From the NCBI GenBank assembly GCA_022376925.1, contig JAIOJX010000027.1:17935471-17999470 (forward strand): DNA of 64,000 bases, written 5' to 3'. The DNA is from Tragulus kanchil. Taxonomy: Eukaryota > Chordata > Mammalia > Artiodactyla > Tragulidae. This document shows, in pieces, positions 46,696-56,312 of the stretch. The notes under the pieces were generated by a model. The model had not been told where the DNA came from and made no database searches. It saw only the letters and a list, made by a program, of their open reading frames with translations. Made by a program: the position numbers and the translations under genes. Numbering within the stretch: position 1 is the first letter of the stretch; each line of letters starts with the position of its first letter.

Positions 46696-47316
46696 TCCAT
46701 TTCATACAAGCTTTCACACCACCCGCCATGACCAGTCCCACAGCCTTGCTTCTACTCCAACCCGACACCCCTGCTCCGTTCTGGGGCTGTTGAGCTCGTG
46801 GTGCTCACCTTGTGGTTGCTCAGCAGCTTGCACAAGGACACTCACTCTTATTTTCTGAGCTTGCACTTAGAATAGTTAGCACATGTGATCAGTTCAACAA
46901 TTTCATTGCTGTTCTCCCGTTAGCAAAAAAAAGTTAGATAACGGTGGAAATAGTCTCTTGTCTGTGCCTGAGTCACTTCTACAGTCAGTCATGTGTGGCA
47001 GGATCTTTCTGCAACATCATCATAAACAAGCCAACAGGAAAGTTCAGAAGAAGATATTTTACAACCATCATGTAATTTTGTCCTCCTTGCTTCCTGTTTG
47101 GCTTATACTTGTTCTCAAAATCTTATTCCTTAAATGCAGTTTTATCAATAATACTCTTGTTTCTGGACGACTTTGTGAAATAGTTTATTTTTCACCTTAG
47201 ATTGACTCACAGAACAGCGGATGTGAAGGTGCTGAGTCATTTCTGTGGTTATGAGCCACTGATAGTCACAGACGCTCACATACCCCCAAATCCCAGCAAA
47301 TCTTCAATAGAAAAAA
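46696..47316. other. Unassigned unique sequence
   Basis: Nothing recognised. Confidence 0.5.
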
Positions 47317-47524
47317 AGTGAAAGTGTTAGTCAGTCGTGCCCAACTCCTTGCGACCCCATGGACTGTAGCCCGCCAGGCTCCTGTGTCCATGGGATTCTC
47401 CAGGCAAGAACACTGGAGTGGGTGGCCATTCCCTTCTCCAGGGAATCTTCCCAACCCAGGGATTGAACCTGGGCCTCCCACATTATAGGCAGATTCTTTA
47501 CTGTTTGAGCCACCAGTGAAGCCC
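47317..47524 (-). mobile_element. Full-length Bov-tA SINE
   Basis: GTGAAAGTGTTAGTCAGTCG at the left, ACCCCATGGACTGTAGCCCG and CAGGCAAGAACACTGGAGTG inside, TTTGAGCCACCAGTGAAGCC at the right. Little diverged, so probably young. Confidence 0.93.
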
Positions 47525-48187
47525 TCTGTAACAGAAATCCACACCTAAAACCTCTAGAAATCTATCAGTCAGAGACTATGGAATTCCACTTGACTCCAGC
47601 ACCTCGGATTTGCAAATGAATAAGATACGATAAATCCCAGGAAAATGAAATAACACAACCAAGGACATACACCTAAGCAAGGTGTCTTCAGACTCTCCAC
47701 CACACAGTGCTACTTGGTAACCAGGCTGTTGTTGATTTTGAATGAAACCTGGGGTTATTTTAAGCAAAATGAGAATTCTTCTCCTAATACATCTATGGTA
47801 AATTGTTTTTTTTTCTTATCAACACATTATTTGAAGATATAATAGCTGAAAATTTCCCAACTTGGCAAAAGAGTAAGTCCATGGTTCCTTGAAACTCCCT
47901 CAAAAAGAATAATCTCAAAGAAGTGCATGACCAGAGCTACCATAATCCAGGTACTGAAAACTAAAGGCAAGACCAAATCTTGAGAGCATTCAGAGCAAAT
48001 AGAAATGCATTTTCTATAGGGGCTAATGATTACATTCTTGCAGATTTCTCATCAGACACTGTAAAAATCAGAAAAAAATAGCATCACATTTTTAAATGTT
48101 GAAAGAAAATAATTGCCAACTCAGAATCTGTGTTCACTAAATGGTTTTTTTTGTTTGTTTGTTTTTGCCTCTAATTCATCGTTTATT

Positions 48188-48414
48188 TTTCATTCATCTT
48201 TATTCTCTGGCCTGTGTGGGCCTCCCATTGCAGTGGCCTCTCTCGTTGCAGAGCACCAGCTCTGGGCGCATGCGCTTCAGAGCACTGGCTTGTAATTGGA
48301 CACACTAGTCCAGCTGCTCTGCGGCACACGGGATCTTCCAGGCCCAGGGATTGAACTGGTGCCCCTTGCACTGCAAGGCGGGCTCTGTGCCCACTGTGCC
48401 ATCAGGAAAGCCCC
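48188..48414 (-). mobile_element. CHR-type SINE inserted in old L1
   Basis: TTCATTCATCTTTATTCTCT tail at the left, GGGCCTCCCATTGCAGTGGC inside, GTGCCATCAGGAAAGCCCC head at the right. ACTAAATG (left, ~48136) and AGTAAATG (right, ~48415) may be the worn target duplication. Confidence 0.88.
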
Positions 48415-48574
48415 AGTAAATGTATAACAACGAAACTGAACCAAAACATTCTCAGATAAAGGATAGCCAAGAGATTTTTTTTTTCTGCCAGTAGATTTGC
48501 AGTAAAATAATTGCTAAATTACATCTTTAGGATAAAAGGGAAATGATACCAGACAGCAATTTGAAACATTGCTC

Positions 48575-48640
48575 TTCTCTTCTCCAGGGGGTCTTCCCAA
48601 ACCAGGGATTGGACCTGGGTGTCCCACATTATAGGAAAAT
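48575..48640 (-). mobile_element. Bov-tA SINE fragment
   Basis: CTTCTCCAGGGGGTCTTCCC, AACCAGGGATTGGACCTGGG and TCCCACATTATAGG: the middle of an antisense Bov-tA only. Confidence 0.75.
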
Positions 48641-49235
48641 TCAAGAACCAAGAAACCAAGAGCAACAGAAATAGTAAATATTCAGGTAAAAATAATGAAC
48701 TATTTTTATCTTCTTGAAGTCTTTAAAATAGGCATAATGGTTGAAATTGTAACACTATCTGATGGGGATTTCCAAGTATGGAGGGCCGACATCTGACAAC
48801 ATAGCTCAAAGAGTAGAGAATAAAAAGAACTTTATATTAGCAAAGTTTCTATTTTCAATGTGAAATAGTGAAGTTTTGATTATAAGCAGACTGACAGAAG
48901 TTAAATAGGTATATCGTAATTCATAGAATCACCACAAAAATAACTCTACAAAAAAGCATGACCAAAATCTCAATAGATGCATTAAAAAGGAATACAAAAA
49001 AAAGAGACTGGTTCAAATAACCAAATAGAAAATAAGAAATGGAAATAATAGAAGGTAAGAAAACAGAGGGAAAAAGAAACAAAAAATTTAAATGGCAGAC
49101 ATAATTCTAGGGATATCAGCAATGTGATATCGTATTACATATAAAGGTCTAATTATACCAACTGAAAGACAGAAGTTGTCAGAATGAGTTTTAAAATACG
49201 ACCAAACTCTGTGCTGTCTATAAAAATTGCTTCTT

Positions 49236-49634
49236 TCAATAAATTGTTATTATGATCGTATTAAAATCAAACCTGAGTCACACAGGGCCTTGTGATGAAA
49301 TCTGTTTATCTCTTCCTCCCATGAGTACTTCTCACTGCTCCACATTCTACTTCCTCAAATACTATTTTCATTGTATTATGCAGTTTCTGTTGCCTATCAT
49401 AGGTGTGGACACAAAGTAAGTTCTCAATATATTCCTATTAAATGGAAATTTTAATCTCCCCAAATTTCATTGACTATAAAATGCTTGCAGAATATTTGCT
49501 AATTTTCTTAAATCAGTGTGGCTAATTTCAGGTAGAATTCTAGGTCAGAATAGCTTAAAATCATCTCATACTTTTCCATAATGGTCTATCCTACTTTGAA
49601 AAATTTAAAATGAAATTATAACTGATAATTGTAA
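49236..49634. other. Mostly unassigned; faint L2-like end
   Basis: CACAAAGTAAGTTCTCAATA around 49410 recalls the L2 3' end but is too short to claim. Nothing else recognised. Confidence 0.35.
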
Positions 49635-49636
49635 TA

Positions 49637-49716
49637 TTGAGTTGACCAAAAAGTTCACATGGATTTTTCCATACTATGGCATGGAGCAACCAGAGTGAAC
49701 TTTCTGGCCAACCCAA
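49637..49716. mobile_element. Mariner-type MITE, 80 bp
   Basis: Begins TTGAGTTGACCAAAAAGTTC and ends GAACTTTCTGGCCAACCCAA. The ends are inverted repeats of each other over ~24 bases with a few mismatches. TA lies on each side (49635-49636 and 49717-49718), the mariner target duplication. It matches the ruminant mariner-derived MITE I recall. Non-coding. Confidence 0.85.
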
Positions 49717-49718
49717 TA

Positions 49719-50084
49719 CAAATTACACATTCATACTGTACATTTTAATAAAATAGAATAATGCATTTGTGAGGATTTTTATCCATAACACCTAACAAGA
49801 CATATTTGAGTCGTGATCAAATCACTTGGAAAGTGATAAAAAAAAAATCACTTTTGATCACCCTCATAAAGTGATAGAAGAACTAAAATCGCACAATGCT
49901 TCATACATATCTTGCTTTTTACTGAGGCTTTGGAGCAACACGACAGCAACACTATTAGTTGCATCCAACATTGCTAACCATTTTCTGTGTAAAAGACATA
50001 TGCCACAGGCCTCTTTTTCCGTTTTCTCATTGAACATAGAAATCTACTGGGTCAGTGTGGAAGGATAGAAAATAGACTTTCAAA
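49719..50084. other. Unassigned unique sequence
   Basis: The 80-codon frame at 49826-50068 has no recognised motif. Nothing else seen. Confidence 0.45.
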
Positions 50085-50265
50085 TTCTAAGACCTGAGTG
50101 TGAGGTTCAAAGACTTGGTTTGCACATTTCTTAAATTCTTTGAGCCTTTGTCTCCTTGGCTGAAAAATGGCACTGACACTAAGTAAGTTCCACCTAATGC
50201 CCCAAGGTCATTCTGCAGATCAAGTTGTGTTTGTCTAGCACTTCAAAGTCTTCTAGGCATTTTTC
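50085..50265 (+). mobile_element. MIR SINE
   Basis: GACTTGGTTTGCACATTTCT, TAAATTCTTTGAGCCTTTGT, CTCCTTGGCTGAAAAATGGC: this follows the MIR core order (gender of Ser/Leu-rich tRNA-derived 5' part, then TGAGCCT..TTTCCTCATCTGTAAAATGGG-like). Old and diverged. Confidence 0.65.
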
Positions 50266-50382
50266 TGCCTGCTTACAGTTTAATGCTTTTTCTACTGTAT
50301 CAAGTTGCTGTCTTTTAAAGGGCTCTTAGGTAATGTAATTAACTCCATCCACATAGGTACCAAAATGATGATTCTTCTACAC

Positions 50383-50590
50383 GTGTGCGTGCTCAGTCAT
50401 GTCAGACTCTTTGTGACACTATCGACTGTAAACCATAAGGCTTCCCCATCCATGGGAGTCTCCAGGCAAGAATACTGGGGTAGGTTGACATTTCCCCTTT
50501 GAGGGGATCTTCCTGACCCAGGGATCAAACCTGTATGTCCTGAGTCTCCTGCATTGGCAGGCATATTCTTTACCACCACTTGGAAGCCCA
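50383..50590 (-). mobile_element. Full-length Bov-tA SINE with target duplication
   Basis: GTGTGCGTGCTCAGTCATGT at the left, CAGGCAAGAATACTGGGGTA inside, head ending TGGAAGCCC at the right. Flanks ATGATTCTTCTACAC (50368-50382) and ATGGTTCTTTTACAC (50591-50605) agree at 13 of 15 bases, both changes being transitions. Confidence 0.93.
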
Positions 50591-50605
50591 ATGGTTCTTT
50601 TACAC

Positions 50606-51148
50606 CCTAATTATGCTTATTTTCATTAATATAATCTCTTCAAAGAAAATTAGAATCTGGATCTGTGAATGCCTTCTTACACTCATGGAAGAGTTGCTTA
50701 TAGTTCCAAGTCCAGAATAAACAGCAGGAAATCAAGGTAGATGGTGTAGGTTAATATGACGAGTAAGTTGCACAAATAAATCACACAGCAGGAAATGTGA
50801 AGTCACATCTCCATGGGATCTCACTTGAATTCTATAAAGAGTCATTTTTCCTGAAGAGGGTACCTTCACGAGAAGGCTGAGTCCTTGTATGAGTTTGTCA
50901 ATATTGCTATTACAAATCACTTTAGATTGGGTGGTGTAAGGAATAAAATTTCACTTGCTCACAATTCTGGAGGCTTGAGGTCTGAGATCAAGGTGTCTGG
51001 AGGGTGGGTTTTATCTGAGGTTTGTCTCACAGGCTTGCAGATCCCTTGGTCTGTGGTTTCTGAGTCCTAAACCCTTCTTATTATGACACCAGTCACATTG
51101 GAGTAGGGTCCATGCCTGTGATCTTATGGAACCTCTATGACCTCCTGG
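50606..51148. other. Unassigned unique sequence
   Basis: Nothing recognised. Confidence 0.45.
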
Positions 51149-51745
51149 TTGTTGAGTCGCTGAGTCGTGTCTGACTCTTGGCCATCCGGTGGACTGCAGC
51201 ACATCAGTCTCCCCCTTCCTCCAGCATTCTCCTGGAGTTAGATTGGTTGAGTCCATGATGCTACCTAACCATCCTCTGCCACCACCACCACCACCCTACC
51301 TTTTGCCTCCAGTCTTTCCCAGCATCAGGGTCTTTTACAGTGAGTCGTCTCTTCACATCAGGTGACCACAATAGTGGAGCTTCAGTTTCAGTATCAGTCC
51401 TTCCAATGAGTATTCCGAGTTGATCACCTTTAGGGCTGACTCGTGTGATCTCCTTGCAATTCAAGGGACTCTCAAAGTCATCTCATCTCCTTCAGGGGGA
51501 CTGAGTGTGGGATGGAGGAGAGATGGGAGCCAGGGATATACATATGACTAATCTGGGATTATGCATATCTATAAACAACAGAGCACTGTAAAAGTAAAAA
51601 AAAAAAAGAAAGTCATCTCCAGTACCACAATTCAAAAGCATCGATTCTTTGGTGCTCAGTGTTCATTATGGTCCAACTCTCAGATCCATACATGATTACT
51701 GGAAAACCCACAGCTATGCCTACACAGATCTTTTCTGGCAAAGAT
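51149..51745 (-). mobile_element. BovB LINE 3' fragment, antisense, interrupted
   Basis: GTTGTTGAGTCGCTGAGTCG, TTTCCCAGCATCAGGGTCTT, TCAGTCCTTCCAATGAGTAT and CCTTGCAATTCAAGGGACTC, then after a 124-base insertion CCAGTACCACAATTCAAAAG and GGTCCAACTCTCAGATCCAT. A (CCA)n run sits at 51279-51293. Confidence 0.9.
51485..51608 (+). mobile_element. Short L1 3' end inserted in BovB
   Basis: GGGATGGAGGAGAGATGGGA, GCCAGGGATATACATATGAC, AAACAACAGAGCACTGTAAA and an A-tail: a severely 5'-truncated L1 3' UTR. Flanked by the exact 11-bp repeat AAAGTCATCTC (51474-51484 and 51609-51619), which shows it landed in an existing BovB. Confidence 0.88.
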
Positions 51746-52891
51746 TACTTCTTTAAAGTTCATATATCCAAGGACAGTTGCATTCAGAGGTCCTGGGGGG
51801 CAGGACCTCAACATATGGGTTTGGGAGGTAGGGGAGACAATTCAGCCCATAATGGTCAACCCCTAATGGTACCTTCGCCAGTTCTCATGGATTAGTAACT
51901 TTAAATTCTCTTTCCATCAACGTCAGGAGGTTCCTGACTCACTCACATGTGCTATTGAGCATGAGCTAATATGCTGGATGATACACACAGCTCAAGTTGT
52001 ACTGACGCAAAGCAAAGACGTGCAGCTGAACAGTCAACTCAGAAAAACAGAGCAAACAGGAGATGCTCCTTTCAAAGTGCATCCGTTTGAAAACAAGTAG
52101 AAACTGTGTGTGAAGAGAACTTGGCGCTGACTCACTGTGCTGAGCTGGGCTCCATTCTTGGCTGTGCCCAGAGAGGAGGAGATGCTGAAGAAAGTATCGG
52201 GATGCTGACCCAGCAGGCGCTCCTGTTAGTTATACTCCGTGCGACTGACACCACATCTGAAGCCGGTGTGCAGAGGGTGAGCCGCAGCATGGCGGCCAGG
52301 CACAGCGGCCCTGGTCACAGTGCCGTGCACTGAAAAGCCTCTGTGCCTCTCATCCCCTTCCCCTGCTAGTTACAGTTAACCAAGAGGAACACGTCTATGG
52401 GTTGTCCTATTGGGGTCCCTTTTCTGCCTAGTTACTGACATTTTATTAGGAGAACAACCTCAAGCTTCCAGACCTTCCTCTCTCAGGCCATTCCAAGGAA
52501 AAACTTCCACCATTTTGCAACATCCAAACAGAAGCAGGTCAAAGAAATTTTACCCTATATCTGGAGGAGCAGAACAAGTTGCACTGTGTCTCATTGATAC
52601 TAATTTTTTTTTTTCTAATTTCGAAGAAGAGGTGTAGGAAAAGAGAAGGATCAGGCTTTAGGAGATGCAAAAGCCATTCTACACAGCAAATAAATCAGCC
52701 TGAATTCTAATAAACTTCTTTTTGGCTGCAACTAAACGAATTTACAAAAGGAATGGTCGTGTTTCTGAATTTGGTGAGGGATTGCATAATACAACAGATA
52801 GGCCAGAAAAGCACCAATAAATCAATCTTTCCTAAACATACAGTGAGACTTGGCAATGCTGAAGAAGAAAAAGGAAGAAGCTGAAATGTGC
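51746..52891. other. Unassigned unique sequence
   Basis: No gene or recognised repeat. A strong-looking start context (GCAGCATGGCGGCC, ATG at ~52290) opens a frame of only 14 codons. Confidence 0.45.
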
Positions 52892-53554
52892 ACATGAAAT
52901 TTCCACATTAAAAACTCATCGTTCTTGCCGGGGTCCTGATGCAACTTGAAAGGAAACAGACAATTCTATAATTTTAGCAAAAATATTTATGATGCAGTAT
53001 ACAAGTTCACCAAAACATTCTCTCCCAACTTCTCTCCAAAAAAAAAAAAAAAAAAAAAAATCAGCATTCCCCTGCATAGGGGCTGCTAAAATAAACTTAT
53101 TTTTAGTACTTTTCAGAACATTCTAGATTTTAATCATAATAAAGCGCAAGTGTGTCCATCTTCCCACCTCCCATCTGCATCAAACACCTCTTTGGCCAAT
53201 GCCTTCAGTCCTCCTTCCCTTTTACTACATTTTAGAAAGGAACACGTGGCTGAGAATCATGGCCTTTGGATTCAAGGTCAGTTGGTCAGCATTTCAAAGA
53301 TAAGGTCAAACACCAGGTTGAAACTCCAGGAGGAAAAAAAAAAGGAATTTAAATTAAAAACACTGTTTAAATTCTGACCCTGAGCAACCTCTGTAAGCTC
53401 TAGGTTTTAAAGATGCAATGTTTGGGGAAATAATCTTGAGTTGTGTGGATCTGCATGAAGAATACATGAAATAAACATGAGTAAACTATCTTTACATCCT
53501 ATTAGGTGATTATAAGAGGAGCAAAGGTGAAAAGGCCAGGAAAAGATCACTTAT

Positions 53555-53690
53555 TTGTTCACTCATTTACACACTTAGTAGATATTTATTGAAGGTTCAT
53601 TTTGTGCCAGGCAGGTTGGCAATAATTGGATTGAAGTCGCTGGCCTTTAGGCGCTGAGGCTCTAGTGTAGTGAGGAAACAGAGGGGCTAG
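53555..53690 (-). mobile_element. L2 LINE 3' fragment
   Basis: GTTCACTCATTTACACACTT, AGATATTTATTGAAGGTTCA, TTTTGTGCCAGGCAGGTTGG and AGGCTCTAGTGTAGTGAGG follow the reverse complement of the L2 3' end as I recall it. Confidence 0.6.
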
Positions 53691-53800
53691 CTGGAGTCGG
53701 CCTATGAGAGCTGGGACGGAGGATGCTTGCTGATGTCATGAGAGGACTACAACGGGGAAACGAACCCTCCAGGGAAAAGGTAACACTGTAGAGAAGTATT

Positions 53801-53930
53801 TTAGTTTCTCTGATGGCTCAGTGGGTAAAGAACCCGGCGATACAGGAGGCACAAGAGACGGGTTCCATCCCTGGGTCCAGAAAGGCCACCCACTCCAGCA
53901 CTCTTACCCTGGGAAGGAAATGCCAGGACT
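53801..53930 (+). mobile_element. Bov-tA SINE, corrupted copy
   Basis: TAGTTTCTCTGATGGCTCAG then AAGAACCCGGCGATACAGGA; bases are missing at several places compared with 54881-55088, and the order after CACTCTTACC is disturbed. Probably poor terminal sequence. Confidence 0.75.
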
Positions 53931-54634
53931 GAAAACAACGAAGGCAAAAGACTTCTTATAATGTTTAGCAAAACATGAAATTTCCACATTAAAAACTCAT
54001 CGTTCTTGCCGGGGTCCTGATGCAACTTGAAAGGAAACAGACAATTCTATAATTTTAGCAAAAATATTTATGATGCAGTATACAAGTTCACCAAAACATT
54101 CTCTCCCAACTTCTCTCCAAAAAAAAAAAAAAAAAAAAAATCAGCATTCCCCTGCATAGGGGCTGCTAAAATAAACTTATTTTTAGTACTTTTCAGAACA
54201 TTCTAGATTTTAATCATAATAAAGCGCAAGTGTGTCCATCTTCCCACCTCCCATCTGCATCAAACACCTCTTTGGCCAATGCCTTCAGTCCTCCTTCCCT
54301 TTTACTACATTTTAGAAAGGAACACGTGGCTGAGAATCATGGCCTTTGGATTCAAGGTCAGTTGGTCAGCATTTCAAAGATAAGGTCAAACACCAGGTTG
54401 AAACTCCAGGAGGAAAAAAAAAAGGAATTTAAATTAAAAACACTGTTTAAATTCTGACCCTGAGCAACCTCTGTAAGCTCTAGGTTTTAAAGATGCAATG
54501 TTTGGGGAAATAATCTTGAGTTGTGTGGATCTGCATGAAGAATACATGAAATAAACATGAGTAAACTATCTTTACATCCTATTAGGTGATTATAAGAGGA
54601 GCAAAGGTGAAAAGGCCAGGAAAAGATCACTTAT

Positions 54635-54770
54635 TTGTTCACTCATTTACACACTTAGTAGATATTTATTGAAGGTTCATTTTGTGCCAGGCAGGTTGGC
54701 AATAATTGGATTGAAGTCGCTGGCCTTTAGGCGCTGAGGCTCTAGTGTAGTGAGGAAACAGAGGGGCTAG
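54635..54770 (-). mobile_element. L2 LINE 3' fragment (copy in duplication 14)
   Basis: Second copy of 53555-53690, offset 1080. Confidence 0.6.
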
Positions 54771-54880
54771 CTGGAGTCGGCCTATGAGAGCTGGGACGGA
54801 GGATGCTTGCTGATGTCATGAGAGGACTACAACGGGGAAACGAACCCTCCAGGGAAAAGGTAACACTGTAGAGAAGTATT

Positions 54881-55088
54881 TTAGTTTCTCTGATGGCTCA
54901 GTGGGTAAAGAACCCGCCGGCGATACAGGAGGCACAAGAGACGCGGGTTCCATCCCTGGGTCAGAAAGATCCCCTGGGGAAGGAAATGGCCACCCACTCC
55001 AGCACTCTTACCCGGAGAATCCCAGGGACAGGGGGTTACAATCCAAAGGATTGCAAAGAGTTGGACAGGACTGAGAGGCTAAGCAGGA
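54881..55088 (+). mobile_element. Bov-tA SINE
   Basis: TTAGTTTCTCTGATGGCTCA head, GGTTCCATCCCTGGGTCAGA, CCACTCCAGCACTCTTACCC body, AAGAGTTGGACAGGACTGAG end. Confidence 0.88.
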
Positions 55089-55370
55089 ATTCAAAGTTTT
55101 AAAAAGATTTTAATTAGGGGAGAAACAAACATGAATAGTTCTCTTCAGAGCTTCTCTTACAAGTCTCACATTTGCATGTCCCTCATCAAGGACATCCCTG
55201 CTTAATTCAGAGAAACAGAAATATTTATATGTGTGTCTAGTGTTTAAGATCATCTCCCCTAGTTATTTTCTTTCTTGCTATTTGCACCCTCAGGCCCCCT
55301 CTCTGCTTGAATGTGAATAGAAATTGTTACGGCTTCTTTTATTAGTGGTATGTACTGTGTTTTGTGTTTT

Positions 55371-55476
55371 TGGCCTCACCATGTGGCATGAGGAATCTTA
55401 GTTCCCTGACTAGGGATCGAACTTGTGCCTCCTGCAAGGGAAGCACAGAGTTTAACTGGACCTCCAGGGAAGTCCC
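55371..55476 (-). mobile_element. Short CHR-type tRNA SINE, antisense
   Basis: TGGCCTCACCATGTGGCATG, GAATCTTAGTTCCCTGACTA, GGGATCGAACTTGTGCCTCC and CTGGACCTCCAGGGAAGTCC. Head at the right. Confidence 0.85.
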
Positions 55477-55804
55477 TAACTCGTGGCTTTAAATTACGTG
55501 AATCTGACCAGTTTTTACCACTTTGGGTTTTGAGAGAGAGAACGCTTAGAGGGCTCAATAAAGGTGAAACTCTGAACTGGTGGCTAGCAAACCTGCTCCA
55601 CAAAGAGCAAGCCAGCCAGTCTTTTAGGTTGTGGGCTCTCTGTCCCAGCTTCTCAGCTCTGTTGTTACAGAAAAGCAGCCTCGACGATCTGTCAGCAATG
55701 AACAGGACTGTGTTCCAATACGTTTCAGTTGCGTACTTTGAATTTTATATGATTTTCAGATATGAAGAAGCATCAGTCTTTTGATCTTAAACAAATCATT
55801 TAAA
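55477..55804. other. Unassigned unique sequence
   Basis: Nothing recognised. Confidence 0.45.
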
Positions 55805-56305
55805 TGGTATTGATGGGAAGGGATCTTCAGGGAAGGAGCAGAGACGCACATGTAGACAAAGGACTTGTAGACACGGCGGGAAGGAGAGAGTGGGACGAAC
55901 GTAAGAAAGTCTCATTGACATGTCGACAATAGGTGTGAGAGGAGCAGCCGGTGGGAAGCCGCTGTCCGGCACGGGGAGCCCAGCCTGGTGCTCTCTGGTG
56001 ACCTAGATGGGTGGGACGCAGGGAGAGGAGGGAGGCTCCCGGGCAGGTGACATGGAGGTGGTTTAGTCGTGTCTGACTCTTTGCGACCCCATGGACCAGC
56101 CATGGAATTCTCCACGCAAGAATCCTGGAGCGGGGAGCTGACCCCTTCTCCGGGGGACCTTCCCAGCCCAGGTCTCCTGCATCGCAGGCGCTCTCCTTAC
56201 CGTCTGAGCCACCAGGGAAGCCCAAGAGAGAGGGGGCATATGTATAATTACGGCTAATTTACATCGTTATATGGCAGAAATCAACACAACATGGCAAACA
56301 TTAAA
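55805..56305 (+). mobile_element. L1 3' UTR (artiodactyl L1), split by a SINE
   Basis: GACTTGTAGACACGGCGGGA, AGGAGAGAGTGGGACGAACG, GGTGACCTAGATGGGTGGGA before the SINE; GGGGGCATATGTATAATTAC, ATATGGCAGAAATCAACACA and a tail TTAAAAAATAATAATT after it. Confidence 0.9.
56055..56223 (-). mobile_element. Bov-tA SINE inserted in L1 3' UTR
   Basis: GGTGGTTTAGTCGTGTCTGA at the left, GCAAGAATCCTGGAGCGGGG inside, CTGAGCCACCAGGGAAGCCC at the right (head). No clear target duplication. Confidence 0.9.
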
Positions 56306-56312
56306 AAATAAT

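Larger units (their letters stand above)
47800..49235 (+). mobile_element. Old L1 (ORF2 end / 3' region), split by two SINEs
   Basis: Old-L1 words in order: CTTGAGAGCATTCAGAGCAA, CATCAGACACTGTAAAAATC, TGTTGAAAGAAAATAATTGC (47.9-48.1 kb); ACATTCTCAGATAAAGGATA (48.4 kb); AAAGACAGAAGTTGTCAGAA and GTGCTGTCTATAAAAATTGC (49.2 kb). It is A-rich on the + strand, with no intact frame. SINEs at 48188-48414 and 48575-48640 interrupt it. Confidence 0.75.
52892..55015. repeat. Tandem duplication 14 (unit ~1.08 kb)
   Basis: Copy 1 is 52892-53972 and copy 2 is 53973-55015, offset 1081 then 1080 (A-run one base shorter). The last ~40 bases before the junction (53930-53972) have no partner, and the Bov-tA just before them is broken in copy 1 but whole in copy 2. 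Confidence 0.96.

Noticed and set aside
52277..52334. Strong start context GCAGCATGGCGGCC suggesting a first exon
   Set aside because: The frame closes after 14 codons, with no CpG island around it and no clear splice donor.
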